Below are positions 36,290 to 44,260 of a stretch of DNA of 64,000 nucleotides, in pieces. The notes under the pieces were generated by a model. It was not told where the DNA came from and searched no databases. It saw nothing but the letters and a program-made list of their open reading frames with translations. The translations under genes were made by a program, and so were the position numbers. The DNA is from Terrabacter sp. Root85 (lineage in GTDB: Bacteria; Actinomycetota; Actinomycetes; Actinomycetales; Dermatophilaceae), in the NCBI RefSeq assembly GCF_001429185.1, contig NZ_LMIW01000014.1:62001-126000 (forward strand). The letters are read 5' to 3'. How positions within the stretch are numbered: position 1 is the first letter of the stretch; each line of letters opens with the position of its first letter.

Positions 36290-37761
36290 CCCAGACCCCG
36301 CGCACCCCCACCGTCGACGACCCGTTCGCGGCGGCGCGCTTCGACTTCCGGGCCGTCGTGCCCGGCGCCGACGAGCTCGGTCGCGTGCACTTCCTCGCCA
36401 TCGGCGGCGCCGGCATGTCGGGAGTCGCCCGCATCATGCTCGCGCGTGGCATCCGCGTCACGGGCAGCGACGCCAAGGACGTGCCCGTCCTCAAGGCCCT
36501 CGAGAGCGAGGGCGCCGGCGTGTGGGTCGGCTTCCACGAGGCGCACCAGGAGCGCGCCGACGCCATCGTCATGAGTTCTTCGATCCGCGACGACAACGTC
36601 GAGCTCGTCGCCGCGCGCCAGCGTGGCGTGCCCGTGCTGCACCGCGCGCAGGGACTCGCCGCGCTCATGCACGGACGCCGGCCGGTGGCCGTGGCCGGTG
36701 CCAACGGCAAGACGACGACGACCTCGATGCTCACCGTGGCCCTGCAGGGTTGCGGTCTCGACCCGTCGTTCGCCGTCGGCGGCGAGCTCGCGAAGCACGG
36801 CACCAACGCGCACGACGGCTCCGACGACATCTTCGTCGTCGAGGCCGACGAGAGCGACGGCTCGTTCGTCGTCTACGGTCCCGAGGTCGCGATCGTCACC
36901 AACGTCCAGCCCGACCACCTCGACTTCTACTCGAACTTCAAGGTTGTCCAGGCGGCCTACGACGCGTTCGTCGGCACGATCCGTCCCGGGGGCCTGCTCG
37001 TCACGTGCACCGACGACGCCGGTGCCGTGGCGCTGGCCGAGCGAGCCCGGGCCGCGGGCACGCGCGTGCTGACCTACGGCTTCGAGCCGTCGTCCGACGT
37101 CGTCCTGGACCATCACCACCAGGACGGCGTCACGTCCTCGGTCACGCTGCTCGACGAGGGCGTCGAGCGACGCATGACGCTCGGTGTGCCGGGCCGCCAC
37201 AACGCGCTCAACGCCGCGGCCGCGTACGCCGCCGCCGTCCACGGGCTCGGTCAGGCGCCCGACCAGGTCCTGGCCGGGCTGGCGTCCTTCACGGGGACGC
37301 GCCGTCGTTTCGAGCCGAAGGGCGAGGCCGGCGGAGTCGTCGTCGTCGACGACTACGCCCACAACGCGGGCAAGGTCGCAGCGGTCGTCGAGACCGCCAA
37401 GGACCTCGTCGGCGACACCGGCCGGCTCGTCGTCGTCTTCCAGCCGCACCTCTACAGCCGCACGCGCGACTTCGCCGCCGAGCTCGGGGCCGGTCTGTCC
37501 CCGGCGGACGTCGTCGTCCTCATGGACGTCTACGCCGCCCGCGAGGACCCCGTGCCCGGAGTGTCCGGCCGACTCGTCGCCGACGCCGTGACGGCGGCCC
37601 GGCCCGAGGTGGAGGTCCACTACGTGCCCTCGTGGTCGGAGGTGGCCGGTCGGGTCGCAGGCCTCGCCCGGCCAGGGGACCTCGTGCTCACCGTCGGCGC
37701 GGGCGACGTCACGATGATCGGCCCGGAGGTGCTGCGGATCCTCGGGGGAGGCACGCCATGA
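36286..37761 (+). CDS. murC: UDP-MurNAc-L-alanine ligase MurC
   Basis: 491 residues. It attaches the first amino acid, L-alanine, to UDP-MurNAc in the cytoplasm. Signatures are HFLAIGGAGMSGVARIML (nucleotide loop typical of MurC), VAVAGANGKTTTTSML, EADESDGSF, TNVQPDHLDFY, DDYAHNAGKVAAVV and FQPHLYSRTRDF. The GTG start lies in the murG stop. The ftsQ ATG lies in its own stop (ATGA). Confidence 0.97.
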   Translation: MTQTPRTPTVDDPFAAARFDFRAVVPGADELGRVHFLAIGGAGMSGVARIMLARGIRVTGSDAKDVPVLKALESEGAGVWVGFHEAHQERADAIVMSSSIRDDNVELVAARQRGVPVLHRAQGLAALMHGRRPVAVAGANGKTTTTSMLTVALQGCGLDPSFAVGGELAKHGTNAHDGSDDIFVVEADESDGSFVVYGPEVAIVTNVQPDHLDFYSNFKVVQAAYDAFVGTIRPGGLLVTCTDDAGAVALAERARAAGTRVLTYGFEPSSDVVLDHHHQDGVTSSVTLLDEGVERRMTLGVPGRHNALNAAAAYAAAVHGLGQAPDQVLAGLASFTGTRRRFEPKGEAGGVVVVDDYAHNAGKVAAVVETAKDLVGDTGRLVVVFQPHLYSRTRDFAAELGAGLSPADVVVLMDVYAAREDPVPGVSGRLVADAVTAARPEVEVHYVPSWSEVAGRVAGLARPGDLVLTVGAGDVTMIGPEVLRILGGGTP

Positions 37762-38534
37762 TGCTCGAGCACGGCAACGCCCGCCGCCGGGTCGCGGGCA
37801 CCGGGCTCGCCTCGTCGCGCACCCGCTTCGAGCGCCGCGCGGCCGCCGCTCGGCGACGTCCTCGCCTCGTCGCGGGGATCCTTGCGACCCTCGTGCTGGG
37901 CGCCGGGCTGCTCGTGTGGGTGGGGTGGTTCAGCAGTGCCCTCACCGCGTCTCGCGTCGAGGTGCACGGCGTGAGCGCGGCCGCCTCCGCGCAGGTGCGT
38001 GCCGTCGCCCGGGTGCCGCTCGGCGGGCCGCTCATGCGCGTCGACACCGACGCCGTCGCGCAGCGGCTGCTCGCCGGCAAGGCGTGGAGCTCGGTCACCG
38101 TCGGCCGCGGTCTGCCCGACACCGTCGTCATCACGGTGACGCCCAGGGTCGCCGTGCTCGCCGTCCGCAACCCTCGAGGTGAGGTGGACGTCGTGGACCG
38201 CGACGGGGTCGCCTTCCGCACCGTCGGCAGTGCCCCCGACGGCGTCCCGCTCGTCAGCTCGGGGTCCGCGCAGGTCACCAAGGCCGGGGTCGAGGCAGCC
38301 CTGGGCGCGCTGGGGTCCCTCGACCCGTCGCTGCGTGCCGACGTCTCAGGGGTGTCGGTGTCGACGGCGGACCAGGTCTCCTTCACCGTCAAGGCCAAGG
38401 GGGAGAAGCGCAAGACGGTCGTCTGGGGTGGCGCCGCCGACGGCAAACGCAAGGCGAACCTCGTGAAGATCCTTCTGCCAGAACCCGGTTCGACGATCGA
38501 CGTCAGCGTCCCGTCGTCACCGGTCACACGCTGA
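37758..38534 (+). CDS. ftsQ: Cell division protein FtsQ
   Basis: 258 residues. It has a basic cytoplasmic head, one membrane helix (about 36-55, AGILATLVLGAGLLVWVGWF), and a POTRA domain beginning SRVEVHGVSAAASAQVRAVARVPLGGPLMRVDTDAVAQRL, followed by the FtsQ β-domain. FtsQ recruits FtsL and FtsB and links early and late divisome proteins. Two adjacent ATG codons (37758 and 37761) are possible starts; the first overlaps the murC stop. It is the last gene of the tightly coupled run; a 361-base gap precedes ftsZ. Confidence 0.93.
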   Translation: MMLEHGNARRRVAGTGLASSRTRFERRAAAARRRPRLVAGILATLVLGAGLLVWVGWFSSALTASRVEVHGVSAAASAQVRAVARVPLGGPLMRVDTDAVAQRLLAGKAWSSVTVGRGLPDTVVITVTPRVAVLAVRNPRGEVDVVDRDGVAFRTVGSAPDGVPLVSSGSAQVTKAGVEAALGALGSLDPSLRADVSGVSVSTADQVSFTVKAKGEKRKTVVWGGAADGKRKANLVKILLPEPGSTIDVSVPSSPVTR

Positions 38535-38895
38535 CACCCACGGCCGGGGCGTCTCGTCCGCCACGGGACCCGCCCACGGGCCCGCAGGCCGGTCGTGGGA
38601 GGGTGATCCCCGGGCGGTCGTGACCCGAGTGTCCGGTGGTGCTGGTGTGGCCCTTGGGGCGCGGCTCCCGGAATTGGGTCAATCCCGGTGACGACACGCC
38701 GCGGCGTGGGTTGATCGACCCTGTGCCTCGTCATACCGTCAGGGCACTGGTTCGTGACCAAACTGTAACCTTTATGTCTACGTTTAAGGTTTGAGGGCTA
38801 CACGCTCGGAACGAGCCGCACCACCCAGACCACGCACCGCCCGTCCCCCAGACCACCCGCAGCACCGGCACCACCAGTCAGGAAGGCCCACTCTC
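38535..38895 (+). promoter_or_regulatory. 361-bp ftsQ-ftsZ gap: ftsZ control region
   Basis: Non-coding and likely to contain the main ftsZ promoters. An imperfect dyad, CCGGAATTG and CAATCCCGG, is at 38669-38688. A direct repeat GTGACC-N5-GTAACC is at 38754-38770, followed by an AT-rich stretch (TTTATGTCTACGTTTAAGG). TGGTTCGTGACC at 38748-38759 is repeated exactly before divIVA. A leader of about 100 bases with low secondary-structure potential (CCACC-rich) runs to the AGGAAGG ribosome site. Confidence 0.6.
38754..38770 (+). promoter_or_regulatory. GTGACC-N5-GTAACC direct repeat (MtrA-box-like)
   Basis: Two GTNACC hexamers, 11 bases from start to start, resemble sites reported for the actinobacterial cell-cycle response regulator MtrA. 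Identification is by resemblance only; mtrA is not in this window. Confidence 0.4.
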
Positions 38896-40185
38896 GTGGC
38901 AGCAGCACCGCAGAACTACTTGGCCGTCATCAAGGTCGTCGGCATCGGCGGCGGCGGCGTCAATGCCATCAATCGCATGATCGAGGTCGGCCTCAAGGGT
39001 GTCGAGTTCATCGCCATCAACACCGATGCCCAGGCGCTGCTCATGAGCGACGCCGACGTCAAGCTCGACGTCGGCCGCGAGCTGACGCGCGGCCTCGGCG
39101 CCGGCGCCGACCCCGAGGTCGGCAAGAAGGCCGCCGAGGACCACTCCGAGGAGATCGAGGAGGTCCTCAAGGGGGCCGACATGGTCTTCGTCACCGCCGG
39201 TGAGGGCGGCGGCACGGGCACCGGCGGCGCCCCCGTCGTGGCTCGCATCGCGCGCGAGCTCGGTGCCCTGACGATCGGTGTCGTCACTCGCCCGTTCACC
39301 TTCGAGGGCCGTCGTCGCGCCAACCAGGCCGAGTCCGGCATCGGCAGCCTCCGCGAGGAGGTCGACACCCTGATCGTCATCCCCAACGACCGGCTGCTCT
39401 CGATCAGCGACCGCAACGTGTCGATGATGGACGCCTTCCGCTCGGCCGACCAGGTCCTGCTCTCCGGTGTCCAGGGCATCACCGACCTCATCACGACGCC
39501 CGGTCTCATCAACCTCGACTTCGCCGACGTCAAGTCGGTCATGCAGGGGGCGGGCTCAGCCCTCATGGGCATCGGGTCCGCGCGCGGCGAGGACCGGGCC
39601 GTCCAGGCGGCCGAGCTCGCGATCAGCAGCCCGCTGCTCGAGGCGTCCATCGACGGCGCGCACGGCGTCCTCCTCTCCGTGCAGGGTGGGTCCGACCTCG
39701 GTCTCTTCGAGATCAACGAGGCCGCTCGCCTGGTCCAGGAGGCCGCCCACCCGGAGGCCAACATCATCTTCGGTGCCGTCATCGACGACGCCCTGGGCGA
39801 CGAGGTCCGGGTCACGGTCATCGCCGCGGGCTTCGACAGCGGCGGCCCCAGCCAGCGACACGACGACCGCGCCCTCGGGCAGGTCATGGGTCGCTCGCAG
39901 CCGGCCCAGCAGCGTCCGGCCTCGCCGGCCCCGCAGTCGGCGCCGCAGCACTCCAACGGCGTGCCCCAGGCGGCTCCGCAGCAGGCGGCGCCGCAGCAGG
40001 CACAGGCGGCCCCGGTGCACCACCAGCAGCCCGCCCAGCAGCTGCCGACCCAGCAGCCCGCTGCCCCGGCGCAGCAGCCCCAGCACCACGCTCCGGCCCC
40101 CGCGGCCCAGCCGGTGCAGCAGCCGCCGCGCCAGGTGACGTTCGACGAGGGCGACGACCTCGACGTCCCCGACTTCCTCAAGTAG
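38896..40185 (+). CDS. ftsZ: Cell division GTPase FtsZ
   Basis: 429 residues from GTG 38896, with AGGAAGG upstream; the longer frame to 38791 adds only non-conserved residues. FtsZ is the tubulin-like GTPase that forms the division ring. Signatures are [17 protein letters not shown], the GTP loop [41 protein letters not shown], and the catalytic T7 loop [11 protein letters not shown]. After the globular core (about residue 320) comes a ~95-residue Pro/Gln/Ala-rich linker. The C-terminal peptide [10 protein letters not shown] binds partners such as SepF, encoded 1.7 kb downstream. A perfect hairpin follows the stop. Confidence 0.98.
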   Translation: MAAAPQNYLAVIKVVGIGGGGVNAINRMIEVGLKGVEFIAINTDAQALLMSDADVKLDVGRELTRGLGAGADPEVGKKAAEDHSEEIEEVLKGADMVFVTAGEGGGTGTGGAPVVARIARELGALTIGVVTRPFTFEGRRRANQAESGIGSLREEVDTLIVIPNDRLLSISDRNVSMMDAFRSADQVLLSGVQGITDLITTPGLINLDFADVKSVMQGAGSALMGIGSARGEDRAVQAAELAISSPLLEASIDGAHGVLLSVQGGSDLGLFEINEAARLVQEAAHPEANIIFGAVIDDALGDEVRVTVIAAGFDSGGPSQRHDDRALGQVMGRSQPAQQRPASPAPQSAPQHSNGVPQAAPQQAAPQQAQAAPVHHQQPAQQLPTQQPAAPAQQPQHHAPAPAAQPVQQPPRQVTFDEGDDLDVPDFLK

Positions 40186-40218
40186 GGCCACGGGCGGCCC
40201 GAGGCCGAGATCGACCCG

Positions 40219-40255
40219 GACGGGCGGGAGACGCGCTCAGCGTCTCCCGCCCGTC
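40219..40255 (+). terminator. Hairpin terminator after ftsZ
   Basis: GACGGGCGGGAGACG (40219-40233) pairs perfectly with CGTCTCCCGCCCGTC (40241-40255) around a 7-base loop. It separates ftsZ from the pgeF unit, which has its own start signal. Confidence 0.85.
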
Positions 40256-40313
40256 GGCGTCCCAGGGGCCCCGCAACGGTGCGGTCGGCCGCGGGCCGCT
40301 CTGGTCCCCGGGA

Positions 40314-40319
40314 TAGGTT
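40314..40319 (+). promoter_or_regulatory. -10 element TAGGTT, likely leaderless pgeF promoter
   Basis: TAGGTT ends seven bases before GTG 40327, with no ribosome site in the gap. It follows the ftsZ terminator directly, which supports an independent transcript. Confidence 0.5.
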
Positions 40320-40326
40320 TGTCGTC

Positions 40327-41073
40327 GTGTTCTACTGGCGCACCACCACCGCGAGCGACGGCGACACCTGCTCCGTCGACCTCGCCTTCACGGGTCGGTC
40401 GGCAGGCCGGGGGAGCGGGCCGTATGCCGGTCTCAACCTCGGCGGTCACGTCGGCGACGACCCCGCCGACGTCGAGGGCAACCGCACCGCCGTCGCGCAC
40501 GAGATCGACGTCCCACGCGATCGTCTCGTCCTCATGAACCAGGTCCACGGGGCCGACGTCGTGCAGGTCGACGGGCCGTGGGTCGGGGAGCCACCAGCGG
40601 TCGACGGAATCGTCACGCGCGCAACCGATCTCGCGCTCGGTGTGCTGGTCGCCGACTGTGTTCCGGTGCTGCTGCACGATGCTCGCGCCGGAGTCGCCGG
40701 CGCGGTGCACGCCGGTCGGCCGGGCATGCTCGCGGGCATCGTCGGCCGGGCCGTCACCGCGATGCGCGACCTCGGTGCGACGTCCGTCTCGGCGACCGTG
40801 GGGCCGTCCGTCTGTGGACGGTGCTACGAGGTCCCGACAGAGATGGCGCGCACCGCCGCCGAGACCTCAGCGGCCTCCGCCGCACGATCCTGGACCGGGA
40901 CCCCGGCCATCGACGTGGCCGCCGGCGTCGTCGAACAGCTCGCTGCGGCTGACGTCGCGGTGCAGTGGGTCCCGGGCTGCACCCGCGAGAGCGGCGACCT
41001 CTACTCCTACCGGCGCGACGGCCGTACCGGTCGTTTCGCCGGCATCGTCGCGCTCCGGCCGGTGCACGCGTGA
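40327..41073 (+). CDS. pgeF: Peptidoglycan editing factor PgeF / YfiH-type multicopper domain protein
   Basis: 248 residues from GTG 40327. The YfiH fold is marked by GPYAGLNLGGHVGDDPADVEGNR, MNQVHGADV (His), VADCVPVLL (Cys) and GAVHAGRPGMLAGI (His). The usual HAGWRG reads HAGRPG here, so the conserved Trp is absent. VGPSVCGRCYEVP and RESGDLYSYRRDGRTGR complete the family pattern. In E. coli PgeF removes mis-incorporated L-serine from UDP-MurNAc peptides; homologues also show nucleoside phosphorylase or laccase activity. Its place after ftsZ suits a cell-wall quality-control job. The stop overlaps the yggS start (GTGA). Confidence 0.9.
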   Translation: MFYWRTTTASDGDTCSVDLAFTGRSAGRGSGPYAGLNLGGHVGDDPADVEGNRTAVAHEIDVPRDRLVLMNQVHGADVVQVDGPWVGEPPAVDGIVTRATDLALGVLVADCVPVLLHDARAGVAGAVHAGRPGMLAGIVGRAVTAMRDLGATSVSATVGPSVCGRCYEVPTEMARTAAETSAASAARSWTGTPAIDVAAGVVEQLAAADVAVQWVPGCTRESGDLYSYRRDGRTGRFAGIVALRPVHA

Positions 41074-41810
41074 CGGGCGCCCCGTCGAGCGGTGACGCGG
41101 CGCGACGCGACGAGCTGCGCGACAGCCTCGGTGCCGTGCGCACGCGCATCGAGCGCGGCTGCGCCGAGGCCGGACGCGACCCCGACGACGTCACCCTCGT
41201 CGTCGTCACGAAGTACTTCCCGACCTCCGACGTCCTGCTCCTGCACGACCTCGGCGTCAGGCACTTCGGCGAGAACCGCGACCAGGAGGCCGCCGAGAAG
41301 TTCCGAGAGGTCCGGCACCGGCTCTCGGAGGCCGGCGCCGAGGCGCCGACCCTCCACTTCATCGGCCGGCTCCAGAGCAACAAGGCGGCGCACGTCGCGG
41401 GCTACGCCGACGTCGTCCAGTCCGTCGACCGCACGAAGCTCGTCGCCGCCCTCGCCAAGGGCGCCCACGCCGCGGACCGGACCGTCGAGGTGCTGCTCCA
41501 GGTGAGCCTCGACGGCGACACGTCGCGCGGTGGTGTCCTCCCCGCCGATGTCGACGCCCTCGCGGACACCGTTGCGGCACAACAGCTCCTGGACCTGCGC
41601 GGCGTCATGGCCGTCGCCCCTCTGGGCGCCGACCCCGACGCGGCGTTCACCCGGCTGCGAGAGGTGGCGGACGGCATACGTGCTCGGCACCCCGGTGCCG
41701 ACTGGATCTCCGCCGGCATGAGCGGCGACCTCGAGGCCGGGCTGCGGCACGGAGCGACACTCCTGCGTGTCGGCACGGCAATCCTCGGTTCACGCCCGTC
41801 ACTTCTGTAA
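41070..41810 (+). CDS. yggS: YggS family pyridoxal phosphate homeostasis protein
   Basis: 246 residues from GTG overlapping the pgeF stop. It is a single-domain alanine-racemase-fold PLP protein. Visible are [20 protein letters not shown] (PLP lysine in VTKY), [56 protein letters not shown] and [24 protein letters not shown]. YggS binds PLP without known catalysis and balances the vitamin B6 pool; its loss perturbs amino-acid metabolism. Location between ftsZ and sepF is conserved in Gram-positive bacteria. Confidence 0.94.
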   Translation: MTGAPSSGDAARRDELRDSLGAVRTRIERGCAEAGRDPDDVTLVVVTKYFPTSDVLLLHDLGVRHFGENRDQEAAEKFREVRHRLSEAGAEAPTLHFIGRLQSNKAAHVAGYADVVQSVDRTKLVAALAKGAHAADRTVEVLLQVSLDGDTSRGGVLPADVDALADTVAAQQLLDLRGVMAVAPLGADPDAAFTRLREVADGIRARHPGADWISAGMSGDLEAGLRHGATLLRVGTAILGSRPSLL

Positions 41811-41850
41811 CGTCGTCAACGATCACAATCCGACGTTTTGGGAGTTGGCC

Positions 41851-42333
41851 ATGGCAGGGGCACTGCGCAAGACGATGGTGTACCTCGGACTGAGCGAGGA
41901 GGACCAGCGTCATGATCGTTACGACGACTACGACGCCTACGACGAGTCCGACCGCTACGACGACGAGACCGAGCACACCGCTGCCGTGACGCAGCTGCCC
42001 ACGAAGCGGCCCGTCGCCGCCGTCGTGCGCGACGTCGAGGTCGGTTCGCTCAACCGCATCACGACGATCCACCCTCGCACCTACAACGAGGCCAAGAACA
42101 TCGGTGAGTGGTTCCGCGACCAGGTGCCGGTCATCATGAACCTCAGCGACATGGACGACGCCGACGCCAAGCGTCTCGTCGACTTCGCGGCTGGGCTCGT
42201 CTTCGGGCTGCACGGCACGATCGAGCGGGTCACCTCCAAGGTGTTCCTCCTCTCGCCGGCGCACGTCGAGATCTCCGCCGACGAGCCCGAGGCGCCGGCG
42301 GCCAACACCCGCGGCTTCTTCAACCAGAGCTGA
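41851..42333 (+). CDS. sepF: Cell division protein SepF
   Basis: 160 residues from ATG 41851, with GGGAG upstream; an open frame runs back into yggS but is not conserved. It has an N-terminal amphipathic membrane-binding helix ([11 protein letters not shown]), a ~45-residue Asp/Tyr/Arg-rich linker, and the C-terminal SepF core: [58 protein letters not shown], then [12 protein letters not shown]. SepF anchors FtsZ filaments to the membrane; in actinobacteria lacking FtsA and ZipA it is the main tether. GTAACG at 41807-41812 lies just upstream. Confidence 0.96.
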   Translation: MAGALRKTMVYLGLSEEDQRHDRYDDYDAYDESDRYDDETEHTAAVTQLPTKRPVAAVVRDVEVGSLNRITTIHPRTYNEAKNIGEWFRDQVPVIMNLSDMDDADAKRLVDFAAGLVFGLHGTIERVTSKVFLLSPAHVEISADEPEAPAANTRGFFNQS

Positions 42334-42359
42334 GCCCACCAGTCCACCGCCGTGAGCGC

Positions 42360-42398
42360 GAACCGGGGTCACAGGACCATCGACCTGGGCCCCGGTTC
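42360..42398 (+). terminator. Possible hairpin between sepF and yggT
   Basis: GAACCGGGG (42360-42368) pairs with CCCCGGTTC (42390-42398) around a 21-base loop. It may reduce read-through into yggT, or be a leader structure. Confidence 0.4.
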
Positions 42399-42433
42399 AC
42401 ACTCTTGCCCCGACATCAGGGACACTGACCGAC

Positions 42434-42718
42434 ATGGACGCGTTCTGGACGATCTACGGGGTGGTGGTCTTCACCTTCTTCATCGCCCTCATCGGCCGCT
42501 TCGTCATCGACTGGGTGCAGGTGCTGGCCCGGTCCTGGCGACCCACCGGGGTCGTCCTGGTCCTCGCCGAGGCCGTCTACACCGTGACCGACCCGCCCCT
42601 GCGCGCCCTGCGCAAGGTCATCCCGTCACCGAGCCTCGGTGGCGTCCGACTCGACCTCAGCTTCCTCGTCCTGATGTTGCTGACCTCTCTCGCTCTCAAC
42701 GTGCCGAGCTTCTTCTGA
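42434..42718 (+). CDS. YggT family membrane protein
   Basis: 94 residues with two hydrophobic helices: FWTIYGVVVFTFFIALIGRFVI (about 4-25) and LSFLVLMLLTSLALNV (about 74-90). Between them lies the family motif VTDPPLRALRKVIPS. YggT proteins lie between sepF and divIVA in many Gram-positive bacteria and are linked genetically to osmotic stress and division; the molecular role is unclear. Start ATG 42434. Confidence 0.92.
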   Translation: MDAFWTIYGVVVFTFFIALIGRFVIDWVQVLARSWRPTGVVLVLAEAVYTVTDPPLRALRKVIPSPSLGGVRLDLSFLVLMLLTSLALNVPSFF

Positions 42719-42787
42719 CCGACCGGCGGTCACCCGTCCCGCACCTCGGGCCGCGGGTGTCCACACGCCGATCGGTGAGCATGGCTT

Positions 42788-42810
42788 TGGTTCGTGACCG
42801 GAACGTTAGA
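42788..42810 (+). promoter_or_regulatory. divIVA upstream element sharing TGGTTCGTGACC with ftsZ
   Basis: TGGTTCGTGACC (42788-42799) is identical to 38748-38759 before ftsZ. The following GGAACGTTAGA keeps the 5-base spacing but only partly matches the second hexamer (GTTAGA against GTAACC). It lies 52 bases before the divIVA ATG. Confidence 0.45.
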
Positions 42811-42851
42811 TACCGTTGACCCGAACCATTACGTCTGTATCGAGGTGACAC

Positions 42852-44084
42852 ATGGCGCTTACGCCTGAACAGGTGCTCAACAAGCACTTCCAGACCACGC
42901 AGTTCCGTCGTGGCTACGAGGAGCGGGACGTTGACGACTTCCTGGACGAGATCGTGGCGGAGATGCGTTCGCTCATCGAGCAGCGTGACGACTACCTGAA
43001 GCAGCTCAACGACTGCCGCGCGAGCAAGAACCAGTCGGCCGTCCGTGCCGACGGTGCGACCGCGGCCATGCCGGCCGTGGGCCGGCCCGGTGACGACGCC
43101 AAGCTCGGCGGCCTCACCGCGAAGATCCAGGACGCGGAGCGCGCCTTCAAGGCCGCCACCGACCGCGCGGCCAAGGCCAAGGCCGACGCCGAGAACGCCG
43201 AGCGGGTCGCCAAGGAGCGCATCGACCGCGCCAAGGCCGAGGCCGAGCGCGCCGAGGCGGCCGCCAAGTCCGCCGTCGACTCGCAGGCGCTCAACGACGC
43301 CCAGGCCAAGCTCAACGGCATCAACTCCCAGGTCGCCGACGCCGAGGGCAAGCTCACCAAGGCGCAGGAGAACGCCCGCGCCGCCGAGGAGCGGGCCGCC
43401 AAGGCCCAGGCCGACGCGGAGGCTGCCGCGGCCACCGCTGCACGACTGCGCGAGGAGGCCGCCAAAGCTCCGGCGCCGGCTCCCGCTCCCGCCGCAGCCG
43501 CTGCTGCCGCGCCGGCCGCAGCCGCCGCGACGGGCAACGTCGACGCCGCGGGTGTCATCGCCCTCGCCCAGCGCCTGCACGACGAGCACGTGGCCGCCGG
43601 TGAGACCCGTCGCGACGAGCTCATCTCCGAGGCCGAGAACCGCCACCGCGAGCTGCTCGCCGCGGCCCAGGCCCGGCACGACGATCTCATCAACACCGGT
43701 CAGAGCCGTCACGACGAGGCCACCCAGCAGGCCGAGCAGATCTCGGCCGCAGCCGCGGCCCAGCGTGAGCAGATGATCTCCGAGGCGACCTCGCAGCGCG
43801 ACCAGATGATCGCCGAGGCGACGTCCAAGCGTGACGAGATGCTCACCGAGGCTCGCGAGCGGGCCACCGGCATGGTCGCCGAGGCGCAGCAGAAGAAGGC
43901 GGCCCTCCTCGAGGAGCTCGACAAGCAGAAGGGCCTGCTCGACCGCAAGATCGCCGAGCTGCGTGGCTTCGAGAAGAACTACCGCAGCAACCTCAAGTCC
44001 TACATCGAGGGTCAGCTGCACGACCTCGACTCGAGCGCCCAGGAGCCGGCCCACGCCGGAGCCGGAGACGGCAACCAGGGCTGA
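42852..44084 (+). CDS. divIVA: Polar growth / septum protein DivIVA (Wag31 type)
   Basis: 410 residues from ATG 42852, with AGGTGA 5 bases upstream. The N-terminal membrane-curvature domain is MALTPEQVLNKHFQTTQFRRGYEERDVDDFLDEIVAEMRSL, cut here by no gap. Long Ala/Glu/Lys/Arg coiled-coil regions follow (about 85-210 and 260-385), separated by a Pro/Ala linker (about 205-228). In actinobacteria DivIVA/Wag31 self-assembles at curved membrane and recruits cell-wall synthesis at poles and septa. The second coil has regular repeats (ISEATSQRDQMIAEATSKRDEML). The protein is longer than mycobacterial Wag31 (~260). Confidence 0.95.
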   Translation: MALTPEQVLNKHFQTTQFRRGYEERDVDDFLDEIVAEMRSLIEQRDDYLKQLNDCRASKNQSAVRADGATAAMPAVGRPGDDAKLGGLTAKIQDAERAFKAATDRAAKAKADAENAERVAKERIDRAKAEAERAEAAAKSAVDSQALNDAQAKLNGINSQVADAEGKLTKAQENARAAEERAAKAQADAEAAAATAARLREEAAKAPAPAPAPAAAAAAAPAAAAATGNVDAAGVIALAQRLHDEHVAAGETRRDELISEAENRHRELLAAAQARHDDLINTGQSRHDEATQQAEQISAAAAAQREQMISEATSQRDQMIAEATSKRDEMLTEARERATGMVAEAQQKKAALLEELDKQKGLLDRKIAELRGFEKNYRSNLKSYIEGQLHDLDSSAQEPAHAGAGDGNQG

Positions 44085-44107
44085 GTCCCACCTCGAACAG
44101 ACGCACG

Positions 44108-44139
44108 CAGGCCGTCCGGGCATCGTCCCGGGCGGCCTG
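44108..44139 (+). terminator. Hairpin terminator after divIVA
   Basis: CAGGCCGTCCGGG (44108-44120) pairs with CCCGGGCGGCCTG (44127-44139), with one G-T pair and a 6-base loop. Confidence 0.75.
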
Positions 44140-44186
44140 AGGTGTATCCGAAGGGCGAACACTTCGCCCGCATAAGCGTTTCGCGT

Positions 44187-44215
44187 TTGTGCACGACCCG
44201 TGCGGGGCTTATTGT
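44187..44215 (+). promoter_or_regulatory. Candidate promoter for the DksA-like gene
   Basis: TTGTGC (44187-44192) and TATTGT (44210-44215) with a 17-base spacer, directly after the divIVA terminator. The predicted leader is about 40 bases and holds GGAGGG before ATG 44261. Confidence 0.55.
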
Positions 44216-44260
44216 CAGCCCCACTTGTCAGCGTCGACGGCTTGAGCGACGGAGGGTCTG

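Noticed and set aside
41767-41850. N-terminal extension of sepF from an upstream GTG
   Set aside because: It overlaps yggS; ATG 41851 has a ribosome site and begins the canonical membrane-binding helix.
42815-42843. TTGACC/TATCGA as the divIVA promoter
   Set aside because: The would-be -10 runs into the Shine-Dalgarno AGGTGA, leaving no room for a leader that includes it; a start further upstream is more likely.
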